This document shows positions 1 through 8,203 of a stretch of 64,000 nt of DNA, in pieces. How positions within the stretch are numbered: the stretch's first letter is position 1; every line of letters begins with the position of its first letter. Made by a program: the position numbers and the translations under genes. Below the pieces are notes generated by a model. That model was not told the origin of the DNA. It was given only the letters and a program-made list of their open reading frames with translations, and did no database searches. This DNA is from Aeromicrobium sp. Root236 (lineage in GTDB: Bacteria; Actinomycetota; Actinomycetes; Propionibacteriales; Nocardioidaceae), in the NCBI RefSeq assembly GCF_001428805.1, contig NZ_LMIS01000001.1:3451908-3515907 (forward strand). The letters are read 5' to 3'.

Positions 1-353
1 AAGGCCTGGGTCACGGCGAGCTGGCCGACGACGTTGACCTCGAGCTGGCGGCGCAGGTCGTCGAGGTCGAGGAACTCCAGTGGGCCACCGACCGCGATGC
101 CGGCGTTGTTGACGATGCCGCGCAGGCGGGTGTCTGGCCCCAGCGCTCCGCGGACGAGGTCGGCGGCGTCGAGGGCTTCCTGGGCCGACGTGACGTCGAG
201 CCGTACGGGCGTGACGAGCGCGTGCTCGTCGACCGTGGTCAGGTCGCGCACCGCGGCGAACACACGGATGCCGTTGGCGGCGAAGTTGTCGACCATGGCC
301 TTGCCGATCCCGGTCGAGGCGCCGGTCACGATCACGGCATCGGGAGTTGTCAT
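1..353 (-). CDS. SDR-family dehydrogenase, N-terminal part (runs off the window)
   Basis: The N-terminal 117 codons of a short-chain dehydrogenase/reductase are present; the 3' end lies before base 1. The Rossmann glycine motif TGASTGIG is at residues 10-17 and the structural NNAG motif follows near residue 87, both diagnostic of the family's NAD(P)-binding fold. The catalytic Ser and YxxxK lie outside the window, so substrate and completeness cannot be judged. The ATG at 353 begins MTTPDAVIVTG, the usual position just before the first beta strand. A CATACT hexamer six bases upstream could be a -10 box of a leaderless promoter. It is divergent from mca. Confidence 0.85.
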   Translation of the reverse strand, partial: MTTPDAVIVTGASTGIGKAMVDNFAANGIRVFAAVRDLTTVDEHALVTPVRLDVTSAQEALDAADLVRGALGPDTRLRGIVNNAGIAVGGPLEFLDLDDLRRQLEVNVVGQLAVTQA

Positions 354-441
354 TCCGTGAGTATGGCGGATGGAACAACCCGGGCTGCACACGATGTTGG
401 AGACAGTGCGAGGATTTTGCTCGAGCCTTCGAAGGAGAACC

Positions 442-1335
442 GTGGTCGACCAGCTGCGCCTCATGCACGTACACGCCCATCCAGACGACGAGTCGAGCAA
501 GGGAGCGGCGTCGACGGCGAAGTACGTCGCCGAGGGCGTCGACGTCCACGTCGCCACGTGCACGGGCGGTGAGCGCGGCTCGATCCTCAACCCCGGTTTC
601 GAGCACCCCGGCATCGTCGACAACCCGGAGCTGATCACGGAGATCCGCCGCGAGGAGATGGAGCGCGCCCGCGAGATCCTCGGCGTCAAGCAGGACTGGC
701 TCGGCTTCGTCGACTCCGGCTGGCCCGAGGGCGACCCGAAGCCGCCGCTGCCCGAGGGCTGCTTCGCTCTCGTGCCGATCGAGGAGGCCGCAGAGCCGCT
801 CGTACGCCTGATCCGTTCGTTCAGGCCGCACGTCCTCACGACGTACGACGAGAACGGCGGCTACCCGCACCCCGACCACATCAAGTGCCACGAGATCAGC
901 GTCTACGCGTACGAGGCGGCCGCCGACCCTGACCGCTATCCCGACGCCGGCGAGCCGTGGCAGGTGTCCAAGCTCTACTACCACCTGGGCTGGAGCTGGA
1001 AGCGCATGGAGGCGATCGCCAACGCGATGGTGGCCCATGGGCTCGAGAACCCCTACGAGGACCGCTTCAAGGACTGGGAGCGCAAGCCCGAGGACGAGGC
1101 ACGCCTGACGACCCGCGTCGAGTGCGCCGACTACTTCGGCGTCCGCGACCAGGCGCTGCTGGCCCATGCCACGCAGATCGACCCCAACGGCTTCTGGTTC
1201 GCGATCCCGCACGAGATCCAGGCCGAGGCGTGGCCGACCGAGGACTACCAGCTCGTCGACTCCAAGGTCGAGACGAGCGTCCCCGAGGACGACCTGTTCG
1301 CCGGGCTGCGCGAGACGGACGCTTCGCTGCCCTAG
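442..1335 (+). CDS. mca: Mycothiol S-conjugate amidase
   Basis: This 297-residue LmbE/PIG-L-family zinc amidase hydrolyses mycothiol S-conjugates, releasing a mercapturic acid for export and GlcN-Ins for mycothiol recycling. The zinc motif HAHPDDE is at residues 10-16, and the second metal His lies in the NGGYPHPDH segment. Length and sequence fit Mca better than the shorter deacetylase MshB. I chose GTG at 442 because AAGGAG lies five bases upstream (432-437) and the protein then starts at the conserved LRLMHVHAHPDD strand; the in-frame ATG at 370 would add 24 unconserved residues. The CDF gene starts five bases after its stop, suggesting co-transcription. It is the ortholog of M. tuberculosis Rv1082. 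Confidence 0.95.
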   Translation: MVDQLRLMHVHAHPDDESSKGAASTAKYVAEGVDVHVATCTGGERGSILNPGFEHPGIVDNPELITEIRREEMERAREILGVKQDWLGFVDSGWPEGDPKPPLPEGCFALVPIEEAAEPLVRLIRSFRPHVLTTYDENGGYPHPDHIKCHEISVYAYEAAADPDRYPDAGEPWQVSKLYYHLGWSWKRMEAIANAMVAHGLENPYEDRFKDWERKPEDEARLTTRVECADYFGVRDQALLAHATQIDPNGFWFAIPHEIQAEAWPTEDYQLVDSKVETSVPEDDLFAGLRETDASLP

Positions 1336-1339
1336 GCGC

Positions 1340-2266
1340 ATGAACCTCACGGTCGTCATCGCCCTGCTCGCCAACGCGCTCGTCGCGTTGGCGAAGTCGG
1401 CCGCGGCGATGTTCACCGGCTCGGCGTCGATGGTCGCCGAGGCGGCGCACTCGTGGGCCGATGCCGGCAACGAGGTGTTCCTGCTTGTCGCCGACCGGCG
1501 GTCGCAGCGCCGCCCGGACCACTCGCACCCGCTGGGCTACGGCCGTGAGGCGTACGTCTGGTCGATGTTCGCGGCGCTCGGCCTGTTCGTCGCCGGCGCC
1601 GCGGTGTCGATCACCCACGGTGTCCAGGAGCTCATCGACCCGGGCGAGGCGTCGGACTTCGTCGTCGCGTACGTCGTGCTGGGCATCGCGTTCGTGCTCG
1701 AAGGGGTGTCGTTCGCGCAGGCGTTCCGGCAGGTCGGCCGCGAGGCGTCGACGATCGACCGCGAGCTGCTCCAGCACGCCCTGCAGACCTCCGACCCGAC
1801 GCTGCGGGCGGTGTTCGCCGAGGACGCGGCCGCGCTGATCGGGATCCTCATCGCCGGGGCCGGCATCGCGCTGCACCAGGTCACCGGCTCGCCGACACCC
1901 GACGCGATCGGCTCGATCCTGGTCGGCGTCCTGCTCGCGGTCGTCGCGATCGTGCTGATCGACCGCAACCGCCGCTTCCTCGTCGGCATGGAGGCGTCGC
2001 CGATGCTCCTCGACGCCGCTCGGGCCCGGCTCGCGGCGATGGCCGGGGTGTCGAGCGTCGGCTACCTCCACATGGAGTTCGTCGGCCCGCGCCGGGTCTA
2101 TCTCGTCGCGAGCGTCGACCTGGTCGGCGACGACGTCGAGTCCAGCGTCGCCGACCACCTCCGCATGCTGGAGAGCGAGCTCGAGACCGACGAGTCGGTG
2201 GTCGAGGCGGTGCTGACGGTGTCGCGTCCCGGACAGCCGCCCAACCCCGACCTCGACTCGATCTAG
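1340..2266 (+). CDS. Cation diffusion facilitator family transporter
   Basis: This 308-residue inner-membrane CDF protein probably exports a divalent metal such as Zn, Fe or Mn by proton antiport. The N-terminal membrane domain carries AHSWADAGNE with H37 and D41, the first half of the transport site. The second half, near residue 157, reads AEDAAAL, so an acidic residue stands where Zn-type members often have His. The soluble C-terminal domain ends in PDLDSI. The ATG at 1340 is five bases after the mca stop, so the two genes are probably one transcript. The stop overlaps the convergent DUF3224 stop in a CTAG palindrome. Metal specificity cannot be assigned. Confidence 0.88.
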   Translation: MNLTVVIALLANALVALAKSAAAMFTGSASMVAEAAHSWADAGNEVFLLVADRRSQRRPDHSHPLGYGREAYVWSMFAALGLFVAGAAVSITHGVQELIDPGEASDFVVAYVVLGIAFVLEGVSFAQAFRQVGREASTIDRELLQHALQTSDPTLRAVFAEDAAALIGILIAGAGIALHQVTGSPTPDAIGSILVGVLLAVVAIVLIDRNRRFLVGMEASPMLLDAARARLAAMAGVSSVGYLHMEFVGPRRVYLVASVDLVGDDVESSVADHLRMLESELETDESVVEAVLTVSRPGQPPNPDLDSI

Positions 2267-2700
2267 CTCGTCAGCGTGAACTCGTAGCCGCCCTCGGGCG
2301 GCGGCCCGGCCATCGAGACGTCGGCCGAGCCGGTGAGGTCGGCCAGCTCGTCGGTGCCGAGACCCGGCAGCACCTCGACGTGGTCGCTGACGGCACCGTC
2401 CTCGTACGAGCCGGTGTGCCGGAACACGCACGACCCCGTCCGGCCGCCGATCGTCCCGGTGAAGCGCTCGTAGCCGACGATGTCGGCGTGACCGGCCTTG
2501 CTGTCGCGGTACGCGAAGAGGTACGTCGTCGCACCGGTGCCCTCGACGTCGCCGGTGTACCGGAAGGTGACCTTGGCGGTCGTGACGCCACGGCTGGGGT
2601 AGTAGGTGCCGTTCTTGGTCTCACCCTCGCCGTCGATGTCCTCGATGACCGACTCGTCCCAGCCGGTCGGCATGAATCGTCCTGTCGTCTCGGTGCTCAT
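2263..2700 (-). CDS. DUF3224 family protein (copy 1)
   Basis: This 145-residue soluble protein has no signal peptide or membrane segment. It has the alternating beta-strand pattern of the DUF3224 (allene-oxide-cyclase-like barrel) family, including WDESVIEDIDGEGE near the start, YTGDVEGTG in the middle and FRHTGSYEDG later. It is a clear paralog of the next gene (same length, same motifs), and the pair reads as a tandem duplication with 37 bases between them. Function is unknown; family members are often controlled with AraC or TetR regulators, and an AraC gene lies divergently upstream of the pair. Confidence 0.85.
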   Translation of the reverse strand: MSTETTGRFMPTGWDESVIEDIDGEGETKNGTYYPSRGVTTAKVTFRYTGDVEGTGATTYLFAYRDSKAGHADIVGYERFTGTIGGRTGSCVFRHTGSYEDGAVSDHVEVLPGLGTDELADLTGSADVSMAGPPPEGGYEFTLTS

Positions 2701-2737
2701 GCGATCACTGTCCTCCCGATCGTGGCCGTCGGCACGT

Positions 2738-3175
2738 TCACAGGTCGTAGCTCAGCGTGATCGGGTAGCCGTCGTCGCTGTGCCCCGCGAGCTCGATCGT
2801 CGCCTCGCCGGTCATGCGCTCGAGGCCGCCGGTGCCGAGTCCCTCGACGATCGTCAGCGTCGCGCGCACGGCCTCGGCGTCGTGGTCGCCGACGTGCTGG
2901 AACACGAGGGAGCCGTCGTGCCCGTCGATCGAGCCCTCGAAGCGCTCGAAACCGGTGACCGGCGCGAAGCCTTCGTTGTACGAGATGAGGTACGCGACGG
3001 TGCTGGTGCCCTCGATGTCGCCGGAGTACGTGTACGTCGTGTCGGCGCGCGAGAAGCCGCGCTTCGGATAGGTGACACCGTTGATCTCGGTGCCCTCGCC
3101 GTCGATGTCGACGACGACCTTCTCCTCCCATGACGTGACGGTGAACGTGCCTGATGTGGTGTGTGCTCTGCTCAT
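2738..3175 (-). CDS. DUF3224 family protein (copy 2)
   Basis: This is a 145-residue paralog of the neighbouring protein, sharing SWEEKVVVDIDGEG, YSGDIEGTS and QHVGDHDAEAV at equivalent positions. It is probably a small cytoplasmic beta-barrel of unknown ligand. The ATG at 3175 has TAGCGT seven bases upstream and no ribosome-binding site, so a leaderless start is likely. It is first in a two-gene transcript and divergent from an AraC-type regulator with only 60 bases between the starts, which suggests that the regulator controls the pair. Confidence 0.86.
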   Translation of the reverse strand: MSRAHTTSGTFTVTSWEEKVVVDIDGEGTEINGVTYPKRGFSRADTTYTYSGDIEGTSTVAYLISYNEGFAPVTGFERFEGSIDGHDGSLVFQHVGDHDAEAVRATLTIVEGLGTGGLERMTGEATIELAGHSDDGYPITLSYDL

Positions 3176-3182
3176 GGCCCCG

Positions 3183-3188
3183 ACGCTA
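3183..3188 (-). promoter_or_regulatory. -10 hexamer of a leaderless promoter for the DUF3224 pair
   Basis: On the minus strand TAGCGT lies seven bases before the ATG at 3175, which would make the start codon the transcription start. No Shine-Dalgarno sequence is present. Confidence 0.5.
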
Positions 3189-3235
3189 GGAGGCGGCGCC
3201 CGGAACTGTCTTGGACAAACGCGACACTGGGTCCC

Positions 3236-4048
3236 ATGACGTCAGAACCGGCAGGCAGGGGAGACTCCGCGATCGTGCGGCCGACCGCTGCCGCGCAGCA
3301 CATCGACATCCGCCGGGTCGTGCCGGCGGAGCGCTGGCAGCCGTTCATCCAGTACCACTGGATCGTCCGGTGGGAGTGCCCCGAGCCGTTCGACCAGCAG
3401 GTCATCCCGCAGCCGTTCGTGCACGTGTCGGCCGAGCCGTTCGACGGTGCGCCCAGGCTGCTGGTCAACGGCATCACCCGCGAGCCGTTCGTCCGTACGC
3501 TCACCGGCACGGGCCATGTGCTGGGCGCGGCGTTCAAGCCGGCGAGCTTCCGTGCGGTGCTCGGCGCCGACCTGAGCACGGTGTCGGGACTGACCGTGCC
3601 GATCGGTGACCAGGTGAGTCACGACGACTCACCTGCTGCCGCCGAGATCCTGGGGTCGGACGTCACCGACGAGGGGATGGTCGCGGCGCTCGAGGCCTAT
3701 CTCGACCGGCTCGACGTCACCGCCGATCCGTACGCCGACGAGCTCAACGCGCTCGTCGATCGTGCCGAGCACGACCGGTCGCTGATCCGCGCCGAGCAGC
3801 TCGCCGACCTCGCCGGTGTCAGCCTGCGCACGCTGCAGCGGCAGTTCACGGCCTACCTCGGGATCGGTCCCAAGTGGGTCGTGCAGCGCTTCCGGATGCT
3901 CGACGCCGCAGCCGCCGCGCATGCCGGCACGCGCACTGACTGGGCCGCGCTGGCGACCGAGCTCGGCTTCAGCGACCAGGCGCACCTGACCCGCGCGTTC
4001 ACGGCCGTGGTGGGCACGCCACCCGCGACGTACGCGAAACAGGCCTGA
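3236..4048 (+). CDS. AraC-family transcriptional regulator
   Basis: This 270-residue protein has an N-terminal sensor half (about 1-150, DUF6597-like) and a C-terminal double helix-turn-helix. The first HTH reads LADLAGVSLRTLQRQF near 196-211, and the second is DWAALATELGFSDQAHLTRAF, ending in the family hallmark GTPPATYA. It is divergent from the DUF3224 pair across 60 bases, so it probably regulates them; the ligand is unknown. I chose ATG 3236 over an in-frame start 75 bases upstream because the upstream extension runs into the divergent promoter. GACACT seven bases before the ATG could be a leaderless -10. Confidence 0.88.
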   Translation: MTSEPAGRGDSAIVRPTAAAQHIDIRRVVPAERWQPFIQYHWIVRWECPEPFDQQVIPQPFVHVSAEPFDGAPRLLVNGITREPFVRTLTGTGHVLGAAFKPASFRAVLGADLSTVSGLTVPIGDQVSHDDSPAAAEILGSDVTDEGMVAALEAYLDRLDVTADPYADELNALVDRAEHDRSLIRAEQLADLAGVSLRTLQRQFTAYLGIGPKWVVQRFRMLDAAAAAHAGTRTDWAALATELGFSDQAHLTRAFTAVVGTPPATYAKQA

Positions 4049-4059
4049 CCGTTGCCCGT

Positions 4060-4094
4060 TGGTTGAGCCGCCCGCGGCCGAGGCGTCGAAACCA
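4060..4094. repeat. REP-like palindromic element (copy 1)
   Basis: The segment begins TGGTTGAGCC and ends GTCGAAACCA, so the termini are inverted (TGGTT/AACCA). It shares the TTGAGC...GTCGAAA core with elements at 35891-35934 and 50886-50920. It is intergenic, between the AraC gene and the small membrane protein. Confidence 0.55.
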
Positions 4095-4102
4095 GCGGCG
4101 AC

Positions 4103-4108
4103 TACTCT
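4103..4108 (+). promoter_or_regulatory. -10 hexamer of a leaderless promoter
   Basis: TACTCT lies six bases before the ATG at 4115. The same hexamer and spacing occur before the prenyl synthase gene at 11904. Confidence 0.5.
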
Positions 4109-4114
4109 GGAGGC

Positions 4115-4300
4115 ATGAACGTGTACGCGATCGCCTCCTTCGTCACGGCCGAGCCGGCCTTCACCGACGACGACGTCAAGCCCGGATGGCTCGCGCTCGG
4201 CATCGTGGTGGCCCTCTGCGTCGCGACCTACTTCCTGGCGCGGTCGTTCCTCCGTCACTCCAAGAAGGCGCAGCAGCCCTGGGAGCACGAGGACCGCTAG
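4115..4300 (+). CDS. Small single-span membrane protein
   Basis: This 61-residue protein has a short acidic N-terminal region (AFTDDDVKPG), one hydrophobic segment (about residues 26-44, WLALGIVVALCVATYFLAR) and a charged tail ending in WEHEDR. The positive-inside pattern (RSFLRHSKK after the helix) places the C-terminus in the cytoplasm. It has no recognisable domain. The TACTCT box upstream, high-GC codon use and tight convergent packing against pnkp (four bases between stops) argue that it is real. Function is unknown. Confidence 0.72.
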   Translation: MNVYAIASFVTAEPAFTDDDVKPGWLALGIVVALCVATYFLARSFLRHSKKAQQPWEHEDR

Positions 4301-4304
4301 CCGG

Positions 4305-6800
4305 TCACAGCCTCGGGTCGACCGGCTCGGACTCCATCGCGAGGATCGCGAACACGCACTCGTGCACCTGCCACACCGGAGCACCGGTGGTGAGTCGCCG
4401 CAACGCCTCGAGCCCCAGGGCGTACTCGCGCAGAGCCATCGACCGCTTGTGGCCGAGGTTGCGGTTGCGCAGGCGCGAGAGGTTCGCCGGCGTCGTGTAG
4501 TCGGGGCCGTAGATCAGTCGCAGGTACTCGCGGCCGCGCACCTTGACCCCGGGCTGCACGAGCCCCTTGGGACCGCGCACCAGGTTGGCGAGCGGCTTGA
4601 CGACCATGCCTTCGCCGCCCTCGGCGGTCAGTGCCTGCCACCAGTCGACGCCGGCAGCGATCGACGTGGCGTCCGCCGTGTCGACGACCAGGCGGCGGGT
4701 CGGCGCGAACAGCGCCGGATCGGCATCGACGAGCCGGTCGGCGATGCCGAGGTGCCAGCCGTGATCGCGGGTCTCGTACGTGGTGCCCTCGCTCGCGAGC
4801 ACCTGGAACGGCGCGATGCGCAGGCCCTCCGTGCCGTCGACGGGCCAGGAGTAGCGCCGGTAGACCGCGGCGAACGCCTCCGCGTCGTCGGCGCGCTGCC
4901 CCGTACGCGCGGCGAGCTCACCGACGTCGAGGCCACGCGATGCGGCGGCGGCCAGGGCGTCGAGGGCGGCCGGCAGGGCTGAGCGGGCGGCCGCGCCCAC
5001 CGCGGCGTACTGGCTGCGGATCAGGTCGATCGCCTTGGCCGACCACGGCATGATCTCGGTGTCGAGCAGGACCCAGTCGGAGCCGAGCTCGTCCCACAGC
5101 CCGGCCGACGTCGCCGCCGCGGCGCAGGCCGCGAGCATGGCCGACTCGGTGCCGGCGTCGAAGAAGGAACGGCCGGTACGCGTGTGGATCACGCCGGTCG
5201 CGTCGCGGCGCACGAGCACGACCGCCCGCGAGCCCATGTGCTTCTCCTCGCAGACGACCTGGTCGATCCCCGTCCTGGCGAAGTGGGTGAACGCCTCGAC
5301 CGGGTGCTCGAGGTGGTCCTCGAGCGCCGACGTGTCGCACGGGGCCATCGTCGGCGGGAGGTAGACCAGGCGCGACGGATCGACCGCGAACCGGCTCATG
5401 ACCTCGAGCGCCCCGGCGGCGTTCTCCTCACGCAGCGACACCCGGCCCATGTGCGCGGTCTCGATGACCCGCGGTCCGAGCACGTCGTCGAGCCGGAGGA
5501 TGTCGGGATCGCGCGGAGGCGGAGCCAGCGGGCGTACGGGCTCGTAGTAGACCTCGTGGGCGTCGACGGACACGACCTCGCGCTCGGGATAGCGCAGCGC
5601 GGTCAGCGCGCCGCCGAACACGCAGCCGGTGTCGAGGCACAGGGTGTTGTTGATCCACTCGGTCTCGGGAACCGGCGTGTGGCCGTAGAGCACCATCGCC
5701 TTGCCGCGGTAGTCCTCGGCCCACGGGTAGCGGACCGGCAGCCCGTACTCGTCGGTCTCGCCGCTGGTGTCGCCGTACAGGGCGAACGAGCGCACCCGGC
5801 CCGAGGCCCGGCCGTGATAGCTCTCCTTGAGCCCCGCGTGCGCGACGACGAGATTGCCCTCGTCGAGCACGTAGTGGGCGATGAGCCCGTCGACGAAGCG
5901 GCGCACGTCCTCGACGAACTCCTCGGGCTCCTGTGCGAGCTGCTCCATCGTGCGCTCGAGGCCGTGGCTGAGCGTGACGCTCCGCTTGCCGAGCGCGCGG
6001 TTGAGCTTGGCCTCGTGATTGCCGGAGACGCAGAGGGCGTGGCCGGCGCGGACCATGCCCATCGCGAGGCGCAGGACGCCGGGGGAGTCCGGGCCGCGAT
6101 CGACGAGGTCGCCGACGAACACGACGCGGCGGCCGTCAGGGTGGCTGGCGTCGACGGGGCGGCCGGTGTCGTCGCGTACGAGGTCGTAGCCGAGCTCGGC
6201 GAGCAGCTCCTCGAGCTCGAGGCGGCAGCCGTGCACGTCGCCGATGACGTCGAACGGACCGGTCTGGTCCCGCAGGTCGTTCATGAGCTTCTGGCGCTCG
6301 AACGTCGCCGCCTCGACCTCCTCGACGGAGCTGAGCGTGTGGACCGTACGGAAGCCTTCTCGCTTGAGGCCCTTGAGCGACCGGCGGAGCTGGTCGTGCT
6401 GACGCTTGACGACGTGGGCGCCGAAGTCGCGGTCCTCGCGTGCGGCGTTGCGCTCGACGCTGACGCCGGTCGGCAGGTCCAGCACGACGGCGACGGGCAG
6501 GACGTCGTGGGCCTTGGCCAGCGCGACGAGACTCTTGCGGGCGCCGGGCTGCACGTTCGTCGCGTCGACGACGGTGAGCCGGCCGAGCTCGAGCCGCTTG
6601 CCGACGATGAACTCGAGCACCTCGAAGGCGTCCTTGGTGGCGGCCTGGTCGTTCTCGTCGTCCGCCACGAGCCCGCGGCAGAAGTCGCTCGACACGATCT
6701 CGGTCGGCTTGAAGTGCTTCGCGGCGAACGTCGACTTGCCCGAGCCGCTGACGCCGACCAGCACCACGAGCGACGTCTCGGGGATCCCCAGCGTCGTCAT
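4305..6800 (-). CDS. pnkp: Polynucleotide kinase-phosphatase-ligase (bacterial RNA repair)
   Basis: This 831-residue three-domain RNA end-healing and sealing enzyme heals 2',3'-cyclic phosphate and 5'-OH ends made by ribotoxins and then joins them. The kinase domain has the P-loop GVSGSGKST at 16-24 (K22). The metallophosphatase has GDVHG at 187-191, GDLVDRG at 230-236 and GNHE at 260-263. The ligase/nucleotidyltransferase has EEKHMGSR with nucleophile K520, DTEIMPW near 580, EGMVVKP at 730-736 and VKVRG near 752. All signature residues are intact and the length matches the Clostridium thermocellum enzyme (about 870). ATG 6800 overlaps the hen1 stop by four bases (ATGA), fixing the start and showing translational coupling. 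In known systems the ligase needs Hen1 for full activity. Confidence 0.96.
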   Translation of the reverse strand: MTTLGIPETSLVVLVGVSGSGKSTFAAKHFKPTEIVSSDFCRGLVADDENDQAATKDAFEVLEFIVGKRLELGRLTVVDATNVQPGARKSLVALAKAHDVLPVAVVLDLPTGVSVERNAAREDRDFGAHVVKRQHDQLRRSLKGLKREGFRTVHTLSSVEEVEAATFERQKLMNDLRDQTGPFDVIGDVHGCRLELEELLAELGYDLVRDDTGRPVDASHPDGRRVVFVGDLVDRGPDSPGVLRLAMGMVRAGHALCVSGNHEAKLNRALGKRSVTLSHGLERTMEQLAQEPEEFVEDVRRFVDGLIAHYVLDEGNLVVAHAGLKESYHGRASGRVRSFALYGDTSGETDEYGLPVRYPWAEDYRGKAMVLYGHTPVPETEWINNTLCLDTGCVFGGALTALRYPEREVVSVDAHEVYYEPVRPLAPPPRDPDILRLDDVLGPRVIETAHMGRVSLREENAAGALEVMSRFAVDPSRLVYLPPTMAPCDTSALEDHLEHPVEAFTHFARTGIDQVVCEEKHMGSRAVVLVRRDATGVIHTRTGRSFFDAGTESAMLAACAAAATSAGLWDELGSDWVLLDTEIMPWSAKAIDLIRSQYAAVGAAARSALPAALDALAAAASRGLDVGELAARTGQRADDAEAFAAVYRRYSWPVDGTEGLRIAPFQVLASEGTTYETRDHGWHLGIADRLVDADPALFAPTRRLVVDTADATSIAAGVDWWQALTAEGGEGMVVKPLANLVRGPKGLVQPGVKVRGREYLRLIYGPDYTTPANLSRLRNRNLGHKRSMALREYALGLEALRRLTTGAPVWQVHECVFAILAMESEPVDPRL

Positions 6801-8191
6801 GAGGCCACCTCCGTGCGGGTGAAGAGGGCGAGCTGCGTCGCCGGCCCGACCTCGTCGTCGACGGGTCCGACCGGGCGGTGCTCGACGGTGTAGCCGTACG
6901 CCTCGCCGGCGGCAGCGGCCCACGACGCGAACTCGGAGCGGGTCCACTCGAAGCGGTGGTCGGGGTGCCGCATGGCGCCGGCGGCCAGCGCCTCGTAGCG
7001 GACGTTGTGCTCGGCGTTGGGCGTCGTGACCACGACGGTGCGGGGTCGCGTGAACCCGAACACGTTGGCGGTCACGGCGGGCACCCGCTCCGGATCGATG
7101 TGCTCGATGACCTCCATGAGGACTGCGGCGTCGAGGCCGGTCAGGCGGGCGTCCTGGTACTGCAGCGACGAGAGCCAGAGCGAGAGCCGATCGGCCTGGC
7201 GCTCGGTCATCGCGTCGACGTGCAGGCGACGGGCGGCCTGGCGCAGGGCGGCGTCGCTGACCTCGGTGCCGATGACCCGGTCGATGCCCTGGATGTCGAG
7301 CAGCTTCCCGATCAGCGCGCCGGGGCCGCAGCCGAGGTCGACCACGGAGGCGGGGCGTGCCTCGGTGAGGGCGCTGATGACGGCGTCGTGCCTGAGCGCG
7401 ACGAGAGGGCGCGGCCGCTCCGTCTCCTCGACGTCGGCGACGACCTCACCGTCCAGCTCGGCCAGGCGCGTGCGTGCCTCGTCGGTCATGGATCGCTGGT
7501 GCGCGAGGTAGCGACGCGAGATCAGCTCGCGTTCGGGGTGCTCGGCGAGCCACCCCGCGCCGGCGCGCAGGAGCTTGTCGACCTCGTCGTCGGAGACCCA
7601 GTAGTGCTTGGCGTCGTCGAGCACGGGCAGCAGGACGTAGAGGTGGTTGAGCGCCGCCGCGAGCCGCATCGTCCCGGTCAGCCTCAGGCGTACGTACGAG
7701 GAGTCACCCCAGTCCGGCACCTCGGGATCGAGCGGGAGCGTCTCGGCGTCGACGGTCCAGCCCATCGGTGCGAACAACCGCGTGACGAGATCGCTGCCGC
7801 CCGGGACTGCGGGGATGGCGATCGTCAGCGGCAGGTCGGCATCGGCGAGCTCCTGCTTGCTCTCGCACCGCCCGCTGAGCGCGGTGCGGAACACCTTGCC
7901 CATCGCGACGGACAGCAGCGACGACGCGGCGTACGGGCGGTCGTTGACGTACTGGGCCAGCGAGAAGCCGTCGAAGTGCCGACCCTTGCCGCGTACGAGC
8001 GCGATGGGGTCGATCTCGAGCAGCAGCGCAGCCGTGCACCGCTCCGGGCCGGACTCGGGATAGAACACGTGCGCCTGACCGCCGTGCACGTCGAACTTCT
8101 GCAGCCGGTCGGGGTGCTTGTGCAGCAGGAAGCCCAGGTCGGAGGCGTCGTCGAGGACGTCCGATCGCGAGGCGGAGATGGTCAGGAGCAC
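6797..8191 (-). CDS. hen1: 3'-terminal RNA ribose 2'-O-methyltransferase Hen1
   Basis: This 464-residue partner of Pnkp 2'-O-methylates the 3' terminal nucleotide of cleaved RNA before ligation, so the repaired junction resists re-cleavage. The N-terminal domain (about 1-250) is the bacterial Hen1_N region that activates the Pnkp ligase. The C-terminal SAM domain has VDLGCGPG at 284-291. The Mn-binding set matches plant and bacterial Hen1: E360, E363 and H364 in LMEVIEHIDPE, plus H412 in HPDHRFEWTR. The start is GTG at 8191. The gene is first in the two-gene operon hen1-pnkp. No cognate anticodon nuclease or toxin is visible nearby. Confidence 0.95.
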   Translation of the reverse strand: MLLTISASRSDVLDDASDLGFLLHKHPDRLQKFDVHGGQAHVFYPESGPERCTAALLLEIDPIALVRGKGRHFDGFSLAQYVNDRPYAASSLLSVAMGKVFRTALSGRCESKQELADADLPLTIAIPAVPGGSDLVTRLFAPMGWTVDAETLPLDPEVPDWGDSSYVRLRLTGTMRLAAALNHLYVLLPVLDDAKHYWVSDDEVDKLLRAGAGWLAEHPERELISRRYLAHQRSMTDEARTRLAELDGEVVADVEETERPRPLVALRHDAVISALTEARPASVVDLGCGPGALIGKLLDIQGIDRVIGTEVSDAALRQAARRLHVDAMTERQADRLSLWLSSLQYQDARLTGLDAAVLMEVIEHIDPERVPAVTANVFGFTRPRTVVVTTPNAEHNVRYEALAAGAMRHPDHRFEWTRSEFASWAAAAGEAYGYTVEHRPVGPVDDEVGPATQLALFTRTEVAS

Positions 8192-8203
8192 CGGGACAGT
8201 GTG

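Noticed and set aside
1067..2431. Long open frame on the minus strand through mca and the CDF gene (454 codons)
   Set aside because: Arg/Gly/His-rich translation with no fold, lying antisense to two clear genes; typical high-GC shadow frame. The same applies to similar frames at 5184-6893, 6878-8674, 23360-24838 and 46104-49487.
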